64,000 bases of DNA from Treponema peruense (GTDB lineage: Bacteria; Spirochaetota; Spirochaetia; Treponematales; Treponemataceae), in contig NZ_CP064936.1 of the NCBI RefSeq assembly GCF_016117655.1, positions 682,001 to 746,000 on the forward strand, in the 5' to 3' direction. Below the pieces are notes generated by a model. That model was given only the letters and a program-made list of their open reading frames with translations, was not told where the DNA came from and did not search any database. Both the position numbers and the translations under genes were made by a program. The stretch's first letter is position 1, and the number at the start of each line of letters is the position of its first letter. Positions 16,147 to 25,320 of the stretch are shown here, one piece after another.

Positions 16147-16956
16147 ATGATAGATTTTGCTTTTCTTGACAGCGGAACCGGCGGGATTCCGTATATGCTT
16201 TCTCTTAAGAAAAAAAATCCTGATATGCGCTGCGTTTATCTTGGTGATACATTGCATTTTCCGTACGGTGAAAAGTCGCCTGCGCAAGTAACTGAATGTG
16301 CCGCTTCTGTAATAAAAAGAATTGTTGAAACTTGGAATCCGCGCGCGCTTGTTATTGCATGCAATACGATAAGTGTAACAGCCCTTGGTGAACTAAGAAA
16401 GCTTTTTCCAGAGTTGCCTGTTGTTGGTACTGTTCCTGCAATTAAACTTGCCGCTTCTGTTTCAAAAAAGCGCCGGATAGGCCTGCTTGCCACAAACGCT
16501 ACTGTAAGGCATCCTTACTGCACAAAATTAATAGAAGAGTTTGCTTCTGACTGCAAAGTTTTCAGCCGCGGTGATCCTGATCTGATTGAATTTATTGAAC
16601 ACAGGCTTTTTACTTCTTCGGAGGAAGAAAGACGTGAAGCCATTTTGCCTGCGGTAAATTATTTTTTGTCATGTGACTGCGACTGCATTATTCTAGGCTG
16701 CACTCATTTTACACACATTGCAGAAGATGTACAAAAAGCTGCAGGTTCTTCTGTTGCTGTAGTAGACAGCCGCGACGGTGTTGCAAATCAGGCACTGCGC
16801 GTAATAAAAAAAAGGGCGGACTGCGTTTGTAAAGAAAATTGCGCAGTTCCACCCGATATGAGTTTTTTTGTAACTGAATGCAGAAGTCCCGAACTGGCCA
16901 AAGAATATGAATATCTTTGCAAAAACTTCAATATTCCGTGGGGCGGGGAATTCTGA
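16147..16956 (+). CDS. murI: glutamate racemase
   Basis: A 269-residue cofactor-independent racemase that makes D-glutamate for peptidoglycan. The catalytic pair is visible: DSGTGG near the N-terminus, the first cysteine in IACNTIS and the second in LGCTHF. Length is normal. An in-frame TTG at 16132 would overlap the preceding gene by four bases and is the alternative start; I prefer the ATG at 16147, which has AATAAT six bases upstream but no Shine-Dalgarno. Co-directional with the zinc-ribbon gene and convergent with icd. Confidence 0.93.
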   Translation: MIDFAFLDSGTGGIPYMLSLKKKNPDMRCVYLGDTLHFPYGEKSPAQVTECAASVIKRIVETWNPRALVIACNTISVTALGELRKLFPELPVVGTVPAIKLAASVSKKRRIGLLATNATVRHPYCTKLIEEFASDCKVFSRGDPDLIEFIEHRLFTSSEEERREAILPAVNYFLSCDCDCIILGCTHFTHIAEDVQKAAGSSVAVVDSRDGVANQALRVIKKRADCVCKENCAVPPDMSFFVTECRSPELAKEYEYLCKNFNIPWGGEF

Positions 16957-16965
16957 TTTGTCTGA

Positions 16966-18162
16966 CTAAAGCCTTGAAGCTATTTCGTCAATGTATTCCC
17001 AGCTGTTGACGATTTTCTTTGCAGCAGGTGAAGCAAGTCTTGCAAGGTCTCCTGTCATGATTCCGTCTTCGATGGTTGCAAGTGTTGCCTTTTCGAGTTT
17101 TTCAGCAAACTGTGCAAGCTCTGGAGTTCCGTCGAGTTCTGCTCGTTTTGCGAGTGCTCCTGTCCAGGCAAATATTAAAGCCACGGGGTTTGTGCTTGTT
17201 TTTTCGCCCTTAAGGTAGCGGTAGTAATGTTTCTGAACGGTTCCGTGGCTGGCTTCGTATTCAAACTCGCCGTTGGGACTTACAAGAACAGATGTCATCA
17301 TTGCAAGACTTCCGCATGCAGATGCAATCATGTCGCTCATAACGTCACCGTCGTAGTTTTTGCAGGCCCAGAGCATTCCGCCTTCGCACTTCATGATTCT
17401 TGCAACAGCGTCATCTATAAGTGTGTAGAAGTATTCGATTCCGGCTGCTTCGAATTTGTCTTTGAATTCTTCATCGTAAACTTTCTGGAAAATTTCCTTG
17501 AAGTCACCGTCGTAAATTTTGCTGATTGTATCTTTTGCACCGAACCAGACGTCGATTTTTTTGTCGAGTGCGTACATGAAGCAGCAGCGTGCAAAACTTT
17601 TTATTGACTCGTCGGTATTGTGGATTCCCTGAATGATTCCAGGTCCCTTCATTACTTTGATTGTTTTTCTGATTTCTTTTCCGTCTTCACCGGTAAATAC
17701 AAGTTCTGCTGTTCCGGGTCCCGGTGTCTTTATTTCGCAGTTTTTGTAAACATCGCCGTAAGCGTGGCGTCCGAGGACAATCGGTTTTTTCCAACTTTCT
17801 ACATTGCACTTGATGTTTTTTACAAAAATCGGTGCGCGGAATACAGTGCCGTCAAGTTCACCGCGAAGAATTCCGTTTGGACTTGGAGTAAGGTGGGTGA
17901 GATTGTATTCTTTTACACGTGCTGCGTTGCTGGTAATTGTTGCGCATTTTACTCCGACACCCAGTCTTTTTATTGCAGCTGCGGCTTCATAAGTAATTTT
18001 GTCATCTGTCTTGTCACGTTCTGTTATGGAAAGATCGTAGTATTCTGTCTTTAAATCTACGTAAGGAAGCAGAAGTTTGTCTTTGATTACCTTCCAGAGA
18101 ACGCGTGTCATTTCGTCTCCGTCAAGTTCCGCTACCGCATTTTTCATTTGAATCTTGCTCAT
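16966..18162 (-). CDS. icd: NADP-dependent isocitrate dehydrogenase (eukaryotic-type)
   Basis: A 398-residue isocitrate dehydrogenase of the homodimeric type found in eukaryotes and some bacteria, converting isocitrate to 2-oxoglutarate. Recognisable segments are AELDGDEMTRVLW at the N-terminus, TPSPNGILRG, the substrate loop, LGRHAYGDVY, DDAVARIMKCEGGMLWACKNYDGD (metal-binding aspartates) and the NADP region SHGTVQKHYYRYLKGE, split here by hyphenless quotation limits into SHGTVQKHYYRY. A strong AGGAG ribosome-binding site precedes the ATG. Last gene of the argS-dnaJ-map-icd row on the minus strand. Spirochaetes usually lack a full TCA cycle, so the role is probably glutamate supply; that is inference. 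Confidence 0.93.
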   Translation of the reverse strand: MSKIQMKNAVAELDGDEMTRVLWKVIKDKLLLPYVDLKTEYYDLSITERDKTDDKITYEAAAAIKRLGVGVKCATITSNAARVKEYNLTHLTPSPNGILRGELDGTVFRAPIFVKNIKCNVESWKKPIVLGRHAYGDVYKNCEIKTPGPGTAELVFTGEDGKEIRKTIKVMKGPGIIQGIHNTDESIKSFARCCFMYALDKKIDVWFGAKDTISKIYDGDFKEIFQKVYDEEFKDKFEAAGIEYFYTLIDDAVARIMKCEGGMLWACKNYDGDVMSDMIASACGSLAMMTSVLVSPNGEFEYEASHGTVQKHYYRYLKGEKTSTNPVALIFAWTGALAKRAELDGTPELAQFAEKLEKATLATIEDGIMTGDLARLASPAAKKIVNSWEYIDEIASRL

Positions 18163-18216
18163 AATTTTTGGCTCCTGTATACGTGTTTTATTTGAAGAAT
18201 GTTTTTTATCTGTAAC

Positions 18217-18996
18217 TCAGACCTGGCAGGCGTTTCCGTTATAGTTCAGGTCGGTAAGAATTTCTGTGTGGTCAGGAAAAACCGCAACCGTATGCTCTTC
18301 ATGGCAGCTCCATGATCTGTCTGCAGAAATTACAGTCCAGTCGCTTCCGTCTTCGAGGTCAACGTCGGCTGTTCCTTCGTTAATCATGGGCTCAATGGCA
18401 AGAACCATTCCGCTCTGGATGCGAGGGTTGGGGCCTCTGCTGGGACAGTTTGCAATTGACGGGTCTTCATGTACATCAAGCCCGACACCGTGTCCGCAGT
18501 ATTCGTAAACGACACCGTAACCGTTCTGCTTGTATGCAATGTCATAAACTGCATTTGAAATATCGCTTATTCTGTTTCCTCTTACGCAGGCCTGGATTCC
18601 GGCTGCAAGACATTCCCTTGTAACACGTACAAGTTTCTGGTGTTCTTTTGCAACGTTTCCTACCATAACAGTGTGTGTGCTGTCGCTTATGTAACCGTTA
18701 AGATTTATTCCTATGTCTAGCGAAACAAGGTCGCCGTCTTCTACAAAAACTTTTTTTGATGGAACGCCGTGAATAACCTGTTCGTTAATGCTTATGCAGG
18801 CTGCTCCGGGAAAGCCTTCCGAGTGCCAGGCCGGTTTTCCGCCGTGCTTTCTGATGAAGTCGACGCACCAGTCGTCAATTTCTTTTGTGCTTACTCCGGG
18901 TTTTACACGGGGAATTATCTCGTTAAAGAGATCTGCCAGTTCATGGCAGCTTTTTCTGATTGCGGCGATTTGATCGTCATTCTTTAAGCGTATCAT
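18217..18996 (-). CDS. map: type I methionine aminopeptidase
   Basis: A 259-residue enzyme removing the initiator methionine. The five metal ligands are recognisable: the two aspartates in SLDIGINLNGYISDSTHT, the histidine in GHGVGLDVH, the glutamate in AIEPMIN and the glutamate in CHEEHTV; the substrate histidine is in EQVIHGVP. The length and lack of an N-terminal zinc finger are typical of bacterial type Ia enzymes. It is 18 bases downstream of the J-domain gene and upstream of icd on the same strand. Confidence 0.95.
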   Translation of the reverse strand: MIRLKNDDQIAAIRKSCHELADLFNEIIPRVKPGVSTKEIDDWCVDFIRKHGGKPAWHSEGFPGAACISINEQVIHGVPSKKVFVEDGDLVSLDIGINLNGYISDSTHTVMVGNVAKEHQKLVRVTRECLAAGIQACVRGNRISDISNAVYDIAYKQNGYGVVYEYCGHGVGLDVHEDPSIANCPSRGPNPRIQSGMVLAIEPMINEGTADVDLEDGSDWTVISADRSWSCHEEHTVAVFPDHTEILTDLNYNGNACQV

Positions 18997-19014
18997 TGTT
19001 TTACCTCTGCAATT

Positions 19015-19770
19015 TTATGATGCAAGACGCATTGACTCTTCCCTGCAGACACGTGCCGTAGTGGAGTCTCCGATTCTTTCGTATGCATCAGCCATTTTCT
19101 GCAGGAAATACGCATCGTCTGTTTTTCCGAAATTCAGTTCCAGTGCGCGTTCCCAGGCATCTATGGCAAGTTCATCGTTTACGGCGTTTTCTATATTGTT
19201 TTTGAGAATATGCCGCGCCAGACTTTTTACTTCAGGAAAAAAAACCTTAAAGTAATTGAACGAATATTCCATCCGTATAATCTGATCCAGAAGAATTACG
19301 GCATCGTAGTATTCCTGTCTGAGCACAAGTTCTTCTGCAAGAATAAAACCGTAGTCCATAAAATCTTCTCTTGTAAACCAGCGCGACAGTCTGAACGCGG
19401 GGCGTGTCATGTTCATGCGCTTGAATTCTTTTACGGCGGCATCTTCGTTCATGTGTGTAAGATCAAAGAAAATAAGTTTTGCGCGGCTTTCGTCGTCTGT
19501 GCGTTCCAGAAGCCATTTTCTGTAGTCAAAGGATTCAACTACTGTTCCCGTTCTGTGTCCTCCCTGCCTGAAGCTGAACGACTCGTCAAAGAGCTGTCTT
19601 GCTTTGAGATCGGACAGTGTTTTGTAAGCAGAAACAAGTTCCTTGAACGCGTCAGCATCACTGTGCGTTATGTCGGGGTGAAGAAGTTTTGCCTTTGTTC
19701 TGTACGCACGCTTTATTTCGGCGGCGGTGGCGTTGTGTGAAACGCCCAGTATTTTGTAACAGTCGCGCAT
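19015..19770 (-). CDS. J-domain protein (DnaJ-like cochaperone)
   Basis: A 251-residue protein whose first ~65 residues are a J domain: CYKILGVSHNATAAEIKRAY, the HPD tripeptide in LLHPDITH, and AYKTLSDLKARQLFDE. It lacks the Gly/Phe and Cys-rich zinc regions of DnaJ itself, so it is a type III J-protein that would recruit DnaK to a particular client. The remaining ~180 residues are helical with tetratricopeptide-like character (ALELNFGKTDDAYFLQKMAD, then AYERIGDSTTARVCREES). The frame is open upstream to 19863 but homology begins at the ATG at 19770. Between argS and map on the same strand. Confidence 0.85.
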   Translation of the reverse strand: MRDCYKILGVSHNATAAEIKRAYRTKAKLLHPDITHSDADAFKELVSAYKTLSDLKARQLFDESFSFRQGGHRTGTVVESFDYRKWLLERTDDESRAKLIFFDLTHMNEDAAVKEFKRMNMTRPAFRLSRWFTREDFMDYGFILAEELVLRQEYYDAVILLDQIIRMEYSFNYFKVFFPEVKSLARHILKNNIENAVNDELAIDAWERALELNFGKTDDAYFLQKMADAYERIGDSTTARVCREESMRLAS

Positions 19771-19790
19771 TTTATAAAAAAGATGCTTCC

Positions 19791-21641
19791 TTACATTCTG
19801 TCCAGGAACGGAACAAGTACGAGCGACATGGCATCTTTGAGTACCAGAAGCGTACATCGGCAAAGTTCAAGTCTTGCACGGGCAAGTGTTTTGTTCTGTT
19901 CGTCAAGAGAAAGAATAGGGCAGTCCCTGTAGAAGGCGCTGAAACTTTTGCACACGTCGTAAAGGTAAAGTGCAACCTGGCTTGGGTCAAGGTCATCTGC
20001 GGCTTTTGCAACTACAGACGGGAATTTGCCGAGTTCTTTTATAAGAGCCCATTCGCTTTCGTGTGTAAGCAGCGCCAGATCATTTTCATCAGAAGAAGGT
20101 TCAAGCCCTTTTTCAGAAGCCTTCCTTAAAATGGAAGAAATGCGTGCTCCCATATACTGAAGGTAAGGGCCTGTGTTTCCGTTGAAAGAAAGACTTTCTT
20201 CGGGATTGTAGAGCATATCCTTTACCGGTGTAATCTGCAGCAGATAGTAGTGAAGGGCTGCAAGTGCAACTTTTTCTGCAACATCGTCGGGGTTTCCTAC
20301 AGCTTCGTCCCTTCCGCGTTCGTTAATTGCCTTGAGTGCCTGTGCATGAAGTGAATCTATGAGGTCATCTGCATCAACTACGGTTCCTTCACGGCTCTTC
20401 ATTCTTCCGCTTGGGAGATTTACAAGACCGTAGCTTAAGTGGTAAAGTTTGTCTGCCCAGTCATAACCGAGTTTTTTAAGTATGTGGAACAGAATCTTGA
20501 AGTGGTAGCTCTGTTCGCTTGCAACAACATATACCATCTGGTTGAATGCCCAGTCATTGTGCCTGAAAATTGCAGTTCCGATATCCTGCGTGATATAAAC
20601 AGAAGTTCCGTCTTTGCGCAAGAGAACTTTTGTGTGGTCTTCGCCGTCTTTTCCCTTTCCTACGACATCTGTTACGTCAATTCTTACTGAACCGTCCGGT
20701 GCCTTGAAGAAGATTCCCTTTTCGAGTCCCTTGAGAATTTCTTCCCTTCCTTTAAGGTATGTGTCGCTTTCAAAGTAAAGTTTTTCAAAACCAACGCCTG
20801 TTCTGTCATAGGTCTGCTTTATTCCGTCTATGGTCCAGCCGTTCATCATTTTCCAGAGCTTGTGCAGGTCATCGCCGTCGTTTCCTTTTTCCCATTCAAC
20901 GAGCATTTCTTCTGCCTGTGTTACGGCTTCGGGGTGTTCTTTTGCATATTTGTCAAATTCAACATAGCACTGGCCTACAAAATGGTCGCCCTTGATTCCC
21001 AGTGACTGCGGGGTGTCGCCCTTTGCTTCGTGGAACAGCTTGTATGCGAGCATTGACTTGCAGATATGAACGCCACGGTTGTTGATGATGTTTACGCGGA
21101 ATACTTCGGCCCCGGCTTTTTTGAGTATGCGGCTTACACTTTCACCGAGGGCATCGTTTCTCATGTGGCCAAGATGCAAAGGTTTATTTGTGTTGGGACT
21201 GGAATATTCTACCATAACACGGCGGCCTTCGAGGTACTTTTTGCCGTCTGTTCCGAAAGATCCGTATCCTTCGCCCTGTGCAGAAATCTGTTTGAGAATG
21301 TCTGCCGCTGCATTTGCCTTATTGAGCTTTACGTTTACATAGGGACCAACCGCGGCGAATTCACCGAGTGCTGCCGGGTTCTGGCCGCCGAGTTCCCTGT
21401 TTTCGCGTGCTGCGTCAATGATTATCTGTGCAGTTCCCTGAGCAATTGCCGGAGGTGCCATTCTGAAAGACTTTGCAAACATAAACATAGGTGCGCCAAT
21501 GTCACCCATTTCGGGCTTGGGCGGGTTTTCTATTCTAAGGTCTGTTTCCTGAACGTCGGGAGCGTCAATGTTTCTGTCTGTTTTGAAAATGTTAAGTGCG
21601 GCAGTTACGATTGCCCTGCAGATTTCTTTCTGGTCAGCCAT
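19791..21641 (-). CDS. argS: arginyl-tRNA synthetase
   Basis: A 616-residue class I synthetase charging tRNA-Arg. It has the N-terminal additional domain (residues 1-110), the HIGH motif as KPLHLGHMRND (about residue 160), the KMSKS equivalent as GRMKSREGTVVDADDL, and a C-terminal anticodon-binding DALR domain ending VPFLDRM. As in other ArgRS, the canonical lysine of KMSKS is displaced. First gene of the argS-dnaJ-map-icd row; its own promoter lies at 21701-21729. Confidence 0.96.
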   Translation of the reverse strand: MADQKEICRAIVTAALNIFKTDRNIDAPDVQETDLRIENPPKPEMGDIGAPMFMFAKSFRMAPPAIAQGTAQIIIDAARENRELGGQNPAALGEFAAVGPYVNVKLNKANAAADILKQISAQGEGYGSFGTDGKKYLEGRRVMVEYSSPNTNKPLHLGHMRNDALGESVSRILKKAGAEVFRVNIINNRGVHICKSMLAYKLFHEAKGDTPQSLGIKGDHFVGQCYVEFDKYAKEHPEAVTQAEEMLVEWEKGNDGDDLHKLWKMMNGWTIDGIKQTYDRTGVGFEKLYFESDTYLKGREEILKGLEKGIFFKAPDGSVRIDVTDVVGKGKDGEDHTKVLLRKDGTSVYITQDIGTAIFRHNDWAFNQMVYVVASEQSYHFKILFHILKKLGYDWADKLYHLSYGLVNLPSGRMKSREGTVVDADDLIDSLHAQALKAINERGRDEAVGNPDDVAEKVALAALHYYLLQITPVKDMLYNPEESLSFNGNTGPYLQYMGARISSILRKASEKGLEPSSDENDLALLTHESEWALIKELGKFPSVVAKAADDLDPSQVALYLYDVCKSFSAFYRDCPILSLDEQNKTLARARLELCRCTLLVLKDAMSLVLVPFLDRM

Positions 21642-21700
21642 ATTATTTCCTGAAAAAATGAATTTGGCGCATTCACTGTATTATGAAAAAGCGCAATAAG

Positions 21701-21729
21701 ATTATATCAGATTGTGTTTTTCTGTTCAA
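21701..21729 (-). promoter_or_regulatory. argS promoter
   Basis: On the minus strand TTGAAC (21724-21729) and TATAAT (21701-21706) are 17 bases apart, giving a leader of about 55 bases before the argS ATG at 21641, with a CAGGAAA ribosome-binding site. Confidence 0.7.
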
Positions 21730-22070
21730 TTAAAGCGAGGTTTTTATATTCTGTATTATAAAAGCGGGGGTGTTCAGGAAGGTATTCAGGTCTTTCTGCT
21801 GCCTTTACTTATTGTCCCTGCATGTACTGTCAATAGCTTTTTAATTTTTCGCAAATTTTTAGTTAAATTATTAGTTTTTTTTTATTTTTTGAAAAATATA
21901 TTCAATTTTCATAATTTTTTCAATAGATCTGGTAAAACATGTTGAAGATTCTAAGAGTTTTATACATGAGACTGGCTTTTTTCTAGTTCTTTAAAAACGG
22001 CTTTATAAGGCTTGAGATTTTTTTTAAGCCACATTTTGAGAAGAGTTTTTATTTAACGATACACTTCTTT
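21730..22070. other. AT-rich gap at the chromosome/element junction
   Basis: No gene I trust. It is strongly A+T-rich with long T-runs, in contrast to argS, and probably holds the left boundary of the accessory region or of the insertion sequence next to it. I see no tRNA gene, no clear direct repeat and no convincing terminal inverted repeat. A 77-residue open frame at 21712-21945 overlaps the argS promoter and has no ribosome-binding site. Confidence 0.4.
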
Positions 22071-23366
22071 TTAGGCAGTCTTTTTTCTCTGTATCTGTGA
22101 TAAGACTACATCATCAATATCAATATAGACTTCACGGAATCTAGGTTTTGCATTTTTCAAAAACACTCGTTCTATCAGCAGTTTTGTTACTTCCGGCATT
22201 GGACCTGTAGTATCTGTTTCTATAAGCTGAGGAATATACCTTCTGTCATTATTTATTGATGTTACCCATAAACCTTCTTTTTCGTTGAGGTTTATGAGTA
22301 TTTTCTGATTGACCAGTTCCGGCAAAAAGAACCTGTAACCTTTAAATGCAAACACTCCGCCTTTATCAACTTTTCCAGGAAAAGTAGCCTTTAAGATGCT
22401 GTTTACCTCCTTCAGATCTGCCTTTACAAAGCAGGTTTCTTTTGATTTCGGCTCGACCGGAAACCACCTTTTATAAATCTTAGGAAATTCATCTCTTAAA
22501 AACTCATTTGCCTGTTCAATAGTATTTATTCCTTTAAGAACAAACAAATTTGGAAGACGGTGCTGTATTGTGTTCCAAAATCGTTCAACTCTTCCTTTTG
22601 CCTGCGGGCTGTGAGCCGGAAACATATCTACACCCATGTTCTCCATCATTATGCCGAACTGAGTTAAATGCTTTTCGCCATCGTCCTTTTTCTTATTATT
22701 GACAAAAAAAACTCCTGCCTTGTCTGGATATAATGCAAGCGGAATGCCGTGGTCAGTTGCCATGTTCCTGAATGCTTCCGTATATCCCAGTGTACATTCA
22801 TTTTTCGTCATGTATAAACCAGTCGGATAGCCTGTTGCATCATCGACAAATCCCTGAATGCAATTGTTATGTCCGTCTTTGAACCAGTCATAAGGAGTGC
22901 CGTCTGCCTGAACAAGTTCTCCCTCATGCTCTTTTCTATCTCTCATAAGATGGATTTCTTTTTTGTTCTTACAGTTATGCTTAATTGGACTTTTATATCC
23001 GCTTTTCTTCATCTTGGATTTTACCCAGGAAACTGATTTTTTAATTCCATATTCTTCCAAAAGTATTTCAGTAAAATACTGATAAGAAATATCTTCATAG
23101 GGATTTTTTCCTTTAATGCGAGTGTTATAAAATATGTCTAATATTATCTGTTCTAAAAGCTCGTTCGCCTCAGAGGTATGCTTTTTACCTGTATTACCGT
23201 GTATTAAAGACTCATCTCCCCTCTCTTTATAGCGGGCAATCATCTTCTGTACACATCTTATAGTGCGACCAAACTGGATTGCAGCTTCCCTGGTCGTCAT
23301 TTTTTTATTAATGCAATTTCTTAGAATTTTCCGTTTTTCTTTTTGAGCATCGTTTAATTTCATCAT
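22071..23366 (-). CDS. DDE transposase, ISNCY (IS1202/ISTde1-like) group
   Basis: A 431-residue transposase with an N-terminal helix-turn-helix (TTREAAIQFGRTIRCVQKM, then RYKERGDESLIHGNTGKK, the hallmark of the ISNCY group) and an rve-type catalytic core: first aspartate in LVQADGTPYDW, second in LYPDKAGVFF, glutamate in GRVERFWNT. The frame is complete, so it may be active. I could not fix the element ends; flanking DNA on both sides is A+T-rich with only weak matches (for example TTCATAATTTTT near 21908 and its complement near 23410). It sits where the accessory region meets the argS backbone. Confidence 0.85.
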   Translation of the reverse strand: MMKLNDAQKEKRKILRNCINKKMTTREAAIQFGRTIRCVQKMIARYKERGDESLIHGNTGKKHTSEANELLEQIILDIFYNTRIKGKNPYEDISYQYFTEILLEEYGIKKSVSWVKSKMKKSGYKSPIKHNCKNKKEIHLMRDRKEHEGELVQADGTPYDWFKDGHNNCIQGFVDDATGYPTGLYMTKNECTLGYTEAFRNMATDHGIPLALYPDKAGVFFVNNKKKDDGEKHLTQFGIMMENMGVDMFPAHSPQAKGRVERFWNTIQHRLPNLFVLKGINTIEQANEFLRDEFPKIYKRWFPVEPKSKETCFVKADLKEVNSILKATFPGKVDKGGVFAFKGYRFFLPELVNQKILINLNEKEGLWVTSINNDRRYIPQLIETDTTGPMPEVTKLLIERVFLKNAKPRFREVYIDIDDVVLSQIQRKKTA

Positions 23367-23579
23367 AGTTCAGTTCTCCTTTGATGAGTTTTTCTTTAAA
23401 TATACATAAAAATTATGAAGATATAAAGTTATAATTATTTCACCTAGGAAAGATTACGTTTTTACTGTCAGCGGCAATAAGTTTATCAAATTGAATTTCT
23501 GTAAAACTGAGCTTATTGCGGTCGGTAATTATGCAGAGAAAATTGCCCTTAAAAAGTTATCTGTATTTTTTAGTCACAC
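23367..23579. other. gap with inverted repeat GCAATAAG/CTTATTGC
   Basis: No gene seen. GCAATAAG (23474-23481) and CTTATTGC (23512-23519) form an 8-bp inverted repeat, extended inside by GTTT and AAAC, 30 bases apart; no T-run follows directly. It may be an end of the neighbouring insertion sequence or a hairpin after the 23580-24962 gene. Confidence 0.35.
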
Positions 23580-24962
23580 CTATTTTTCAGACTGCTGAAG
23601 AACATCGAATGGAAATACTCTGTCAAAAATTGGAACTCCTCCGTACCGTCCGTCGAGGTAACGGGCTTCAATTTTTGCGTCAAAGCGTTCTTTGAATCTG
23701 TCAAAAGGAGAAACTATGCTTGCTCCATTTGTTTTTTTGTCGAACATGAAAATTTCATCCTGTCGTAGAATATCAAGATTCAAAAGGTGACTTTCGTGAG
23801 TTGAAATAAGCAGCTGAATGTTCTTGTTTTTTGCAATATCAAGGAAAACCTGTACGAATTTTACAGTAAGCTGAGGATGAAGACTTCTGTCTATTTCGTC
23901 AATAATAAAAACTGAATTCTCTCTTTGTGTGAGTAAAACAGATAATAAATTTAACAACCTTTGCGTTCCTTCGGATTCTTCACTTAAAGAAAATTCAACA
24001 TTTTCATAGTTATTATGAATAAATGTTACTTCGGTGAATTTAGGTTCACGATTTTCAAATGTAACAAAAATGAGCCTTCCATTAATATTCATTTTGAAAC
24101 CACAATTCTTACAACTATCGGGAGATCCATTACAGTCTGATTTACATGCTGTTTGCAGACGATTTTCTATGTGCTTTTTAAAATCAGAAGAAGTTTTTTC
24201 AAGTGCGGCTTCTTTTGTAATTTCATTTTTTCTGATTCCTGTAATATCAGTATTAAAATACTTAATAACCGAAAGAAGAGTTTTTAAATTAGAAACTGAA
24301 AAACAGTCATATCCTGTAATTGTTGTATTAGGATATGAAATATTTAATTCGAGAATCCAGTTGAATATTTTTTTAAGAATTTCGAGTTGAGGATTTTGCT
24401 TAAAAAGTTCTTCTTTATTGCTGATGATATATTCCAAAAATGACTTATTCTGAACTCTTAAAAAATCATCAACATATACTTTCATCCGTTCTTCATATTT
24501 TTCAGTGAGCATTGATTTATTAAAAGAAAGAGTTCCGGTTACCGTATTACGTGAAAATATATCTGTGTCATGAGTTTTACCAAGTTCAACAAGCCATTCT
24601 TCTGTAATCTGCTTTTTTGAAATAATTACTTCAAAGCCATAAGCATAAATTTTTTCATCAATACAAAGTTCAAATTCAAAATATGACGGCTGCTCTTTAT
24701 TAAGAGGATTTAGTTTAAAATAAAGTTCGTCCTTTATGAACTCCGTTCCAAAAATGGTAACTCTCTGTGCAAAACTTATTGCCTTAATAAAGTTGGATTT
24801 GCCGGCTGCATTTGCTCCGAATATTGCACCGAATTTTAAAAGATTCATATCTTTTGTTTTAAAAAGACGTTCATTGTGTCTTGTGCCTGTATTTGCAATA
24901 AGTGAAAGTGTCTGGTTTTTATCAAAAGAGCGAAAATTACCAACTGTAAATCGGGTCAACAT
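23580..24962 (-). CDS. AAA15-family ATPase (COG1106/RloA-like)
   Basis: A 460-residue ABC/SMC-type ATPase. FTVGNFRSF opens the protein, Walker A is FGANAAGKSN (about residue 48), and near the C-terminus lie SEESEGTQRLLNLL (signature-like), Walker B VFIIDEIDRSLHPQ and LISTHESHLL. The end, RYLDGRYGGVP, is typical of COG1106 proteins. A cysteine cluster (CKSDCNGSPDSCKNCG, about residues 272-287) may bind zinc. Relatives are paired with an RloB-type protein and are suspected or shown defence genes; no partner is seen downstream, where the transposase now lies. AGGAGG precedes the ATG. Confidence 0.8.
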   Translation of the reverse strand: MLTRFTVGNFRSFDKNQTLSLIANTGTRHNERLFKTKDMNLLKFGAIFGANAAGKSNFIKAISFAQRVTIFGTEFIKDELYFKLNPLNKEQPSYFEFELCIDEKIYAYGFEVIISKKQITEEWLVELGKTHDTDIFSRNTVTGTLSFNKSMLTEKYEERMKVYVDDFLRVQNKSFLEYIISNKEELFKQNPQLEILKKIFNWILELNISYPNTTITGYDCFSVSNLKTLLSVIKYFNTDITGIRKNEITKEAALEKTSSDFKKHIENRLQTACKSDCNGSPDSCKNCGFKMNINGRLIFVTFENREPKFTEVTFIHNNYENVEFSLSEESEGTQRLLNLLSVLLTQRENSVFIIDEIDRSLHPQLTVKFVQVFLDIAKNKNIQLLISTHESHLLNLDILRQDEIFMFDKKTNGASIVSPFDRFKERFDAKIEARYLDGRYGGVPIFDRVFPFDVLQQSEK

Positions 24963-25002
24963 GGTATTGGCCTCCTGTTTGTTATAAATCTTTCAAATGT
25001 AC

Positions 25003-25030
25003 TTAATTAGCGCCGAATTGCGCTAATTAA
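25003..25030. repeat. hairpin repeat copy 1 (variant loop)
   Basis: Arms TTAATTAGCGC and GCGCTAATTAA around CGAATT. The stem is kept while the loop differs from the TTCG consensus. It encodes the last residues (LISAIRR) and stop of the 25007-25243 gene. Confidence 0.8.
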
Positions 25031-25243
25031 GCTTTGACCGAGTAATGTTATTTTTCTTTTGTATTCTAAGATTTGCTTTGATTTATCTTGGTATTTTTTA
25101 TATCGAGTAACATCTTCTTTTTTAATTGCATTTTCAATATGCTCAATCGTGTAATTTTTGTAATCAATTTTATTTACACTCAAGCCTACAATATGCAGGT
25201 CATATATTTTGTTGATAAAATTAATTTCTGAAGGTTCTGCCAT
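25007..25243 (-). CDS. small hypothetical protein ending in a hairpin repeat
   Basis: A 78-residue, lysine- and isoleucine-rich protein with no signal peptide or known motif; it looks helical. I start at the ATG at 25243, which has GGAGAG upstream; an in-frame TTG four codons earlier is possible. The final residues and the TAA stop come from hairpin copy 1, so the repeat has either replaced or been built into the original 3' end. First unit of a row of minus-strand genes, each separated by a hairpin copy. Confidence 0.55.
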   Translation of the reverse strand: MAEPSEINFINKIYDLHIVGLSVNKIDYKNYTIEHIENAIKKEDVTRYKKYQDKSKQILEYKRKITLLGQSLISAIRR

Positions 25244-25296
25244 TTTACTCTCCAAACACAGTATCGTTACTGAATTTCTTTGTTGATAAAGTTTCT

Positions 25297-25320
25297 AATT
25301 AGCGTCTTCGGGCGCTAATT
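25297..25320. repeat. hairpin repeat copy 2
   Basis: AATTAGCGTC, loop TTCG, GGCGCTAATT. One T-G wobble. It overlaps the TAA stop of the 25319-25918 gene. Confidence 0.9.

Noticed and set aside
16957-21641. Long plus-strand ORFs opposite icd, map, the J-domain gene and argS
   Set aside because: They are shadows of strongly supported minus-strand genes and show no protein character of their own.
21712-21945. 77-residue ORF next to argS
   Set aside because: It overlaps the argS promoter, has no ribosome-binding site, and its Phe/Leu/Ile-rich sequence reflects T-runs.
21642-22070. tRNA or attachment site at the left end of the element
   Set aside because: No tRNA-like fold and no direct repeat with another part of the window was found; the other end lies outside.
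22071-23366. Defined terminal inverted repeats of the ISNCY-like element
   Set aside because: The only matches found are short and A+T-rich; I could not separate them from chance.
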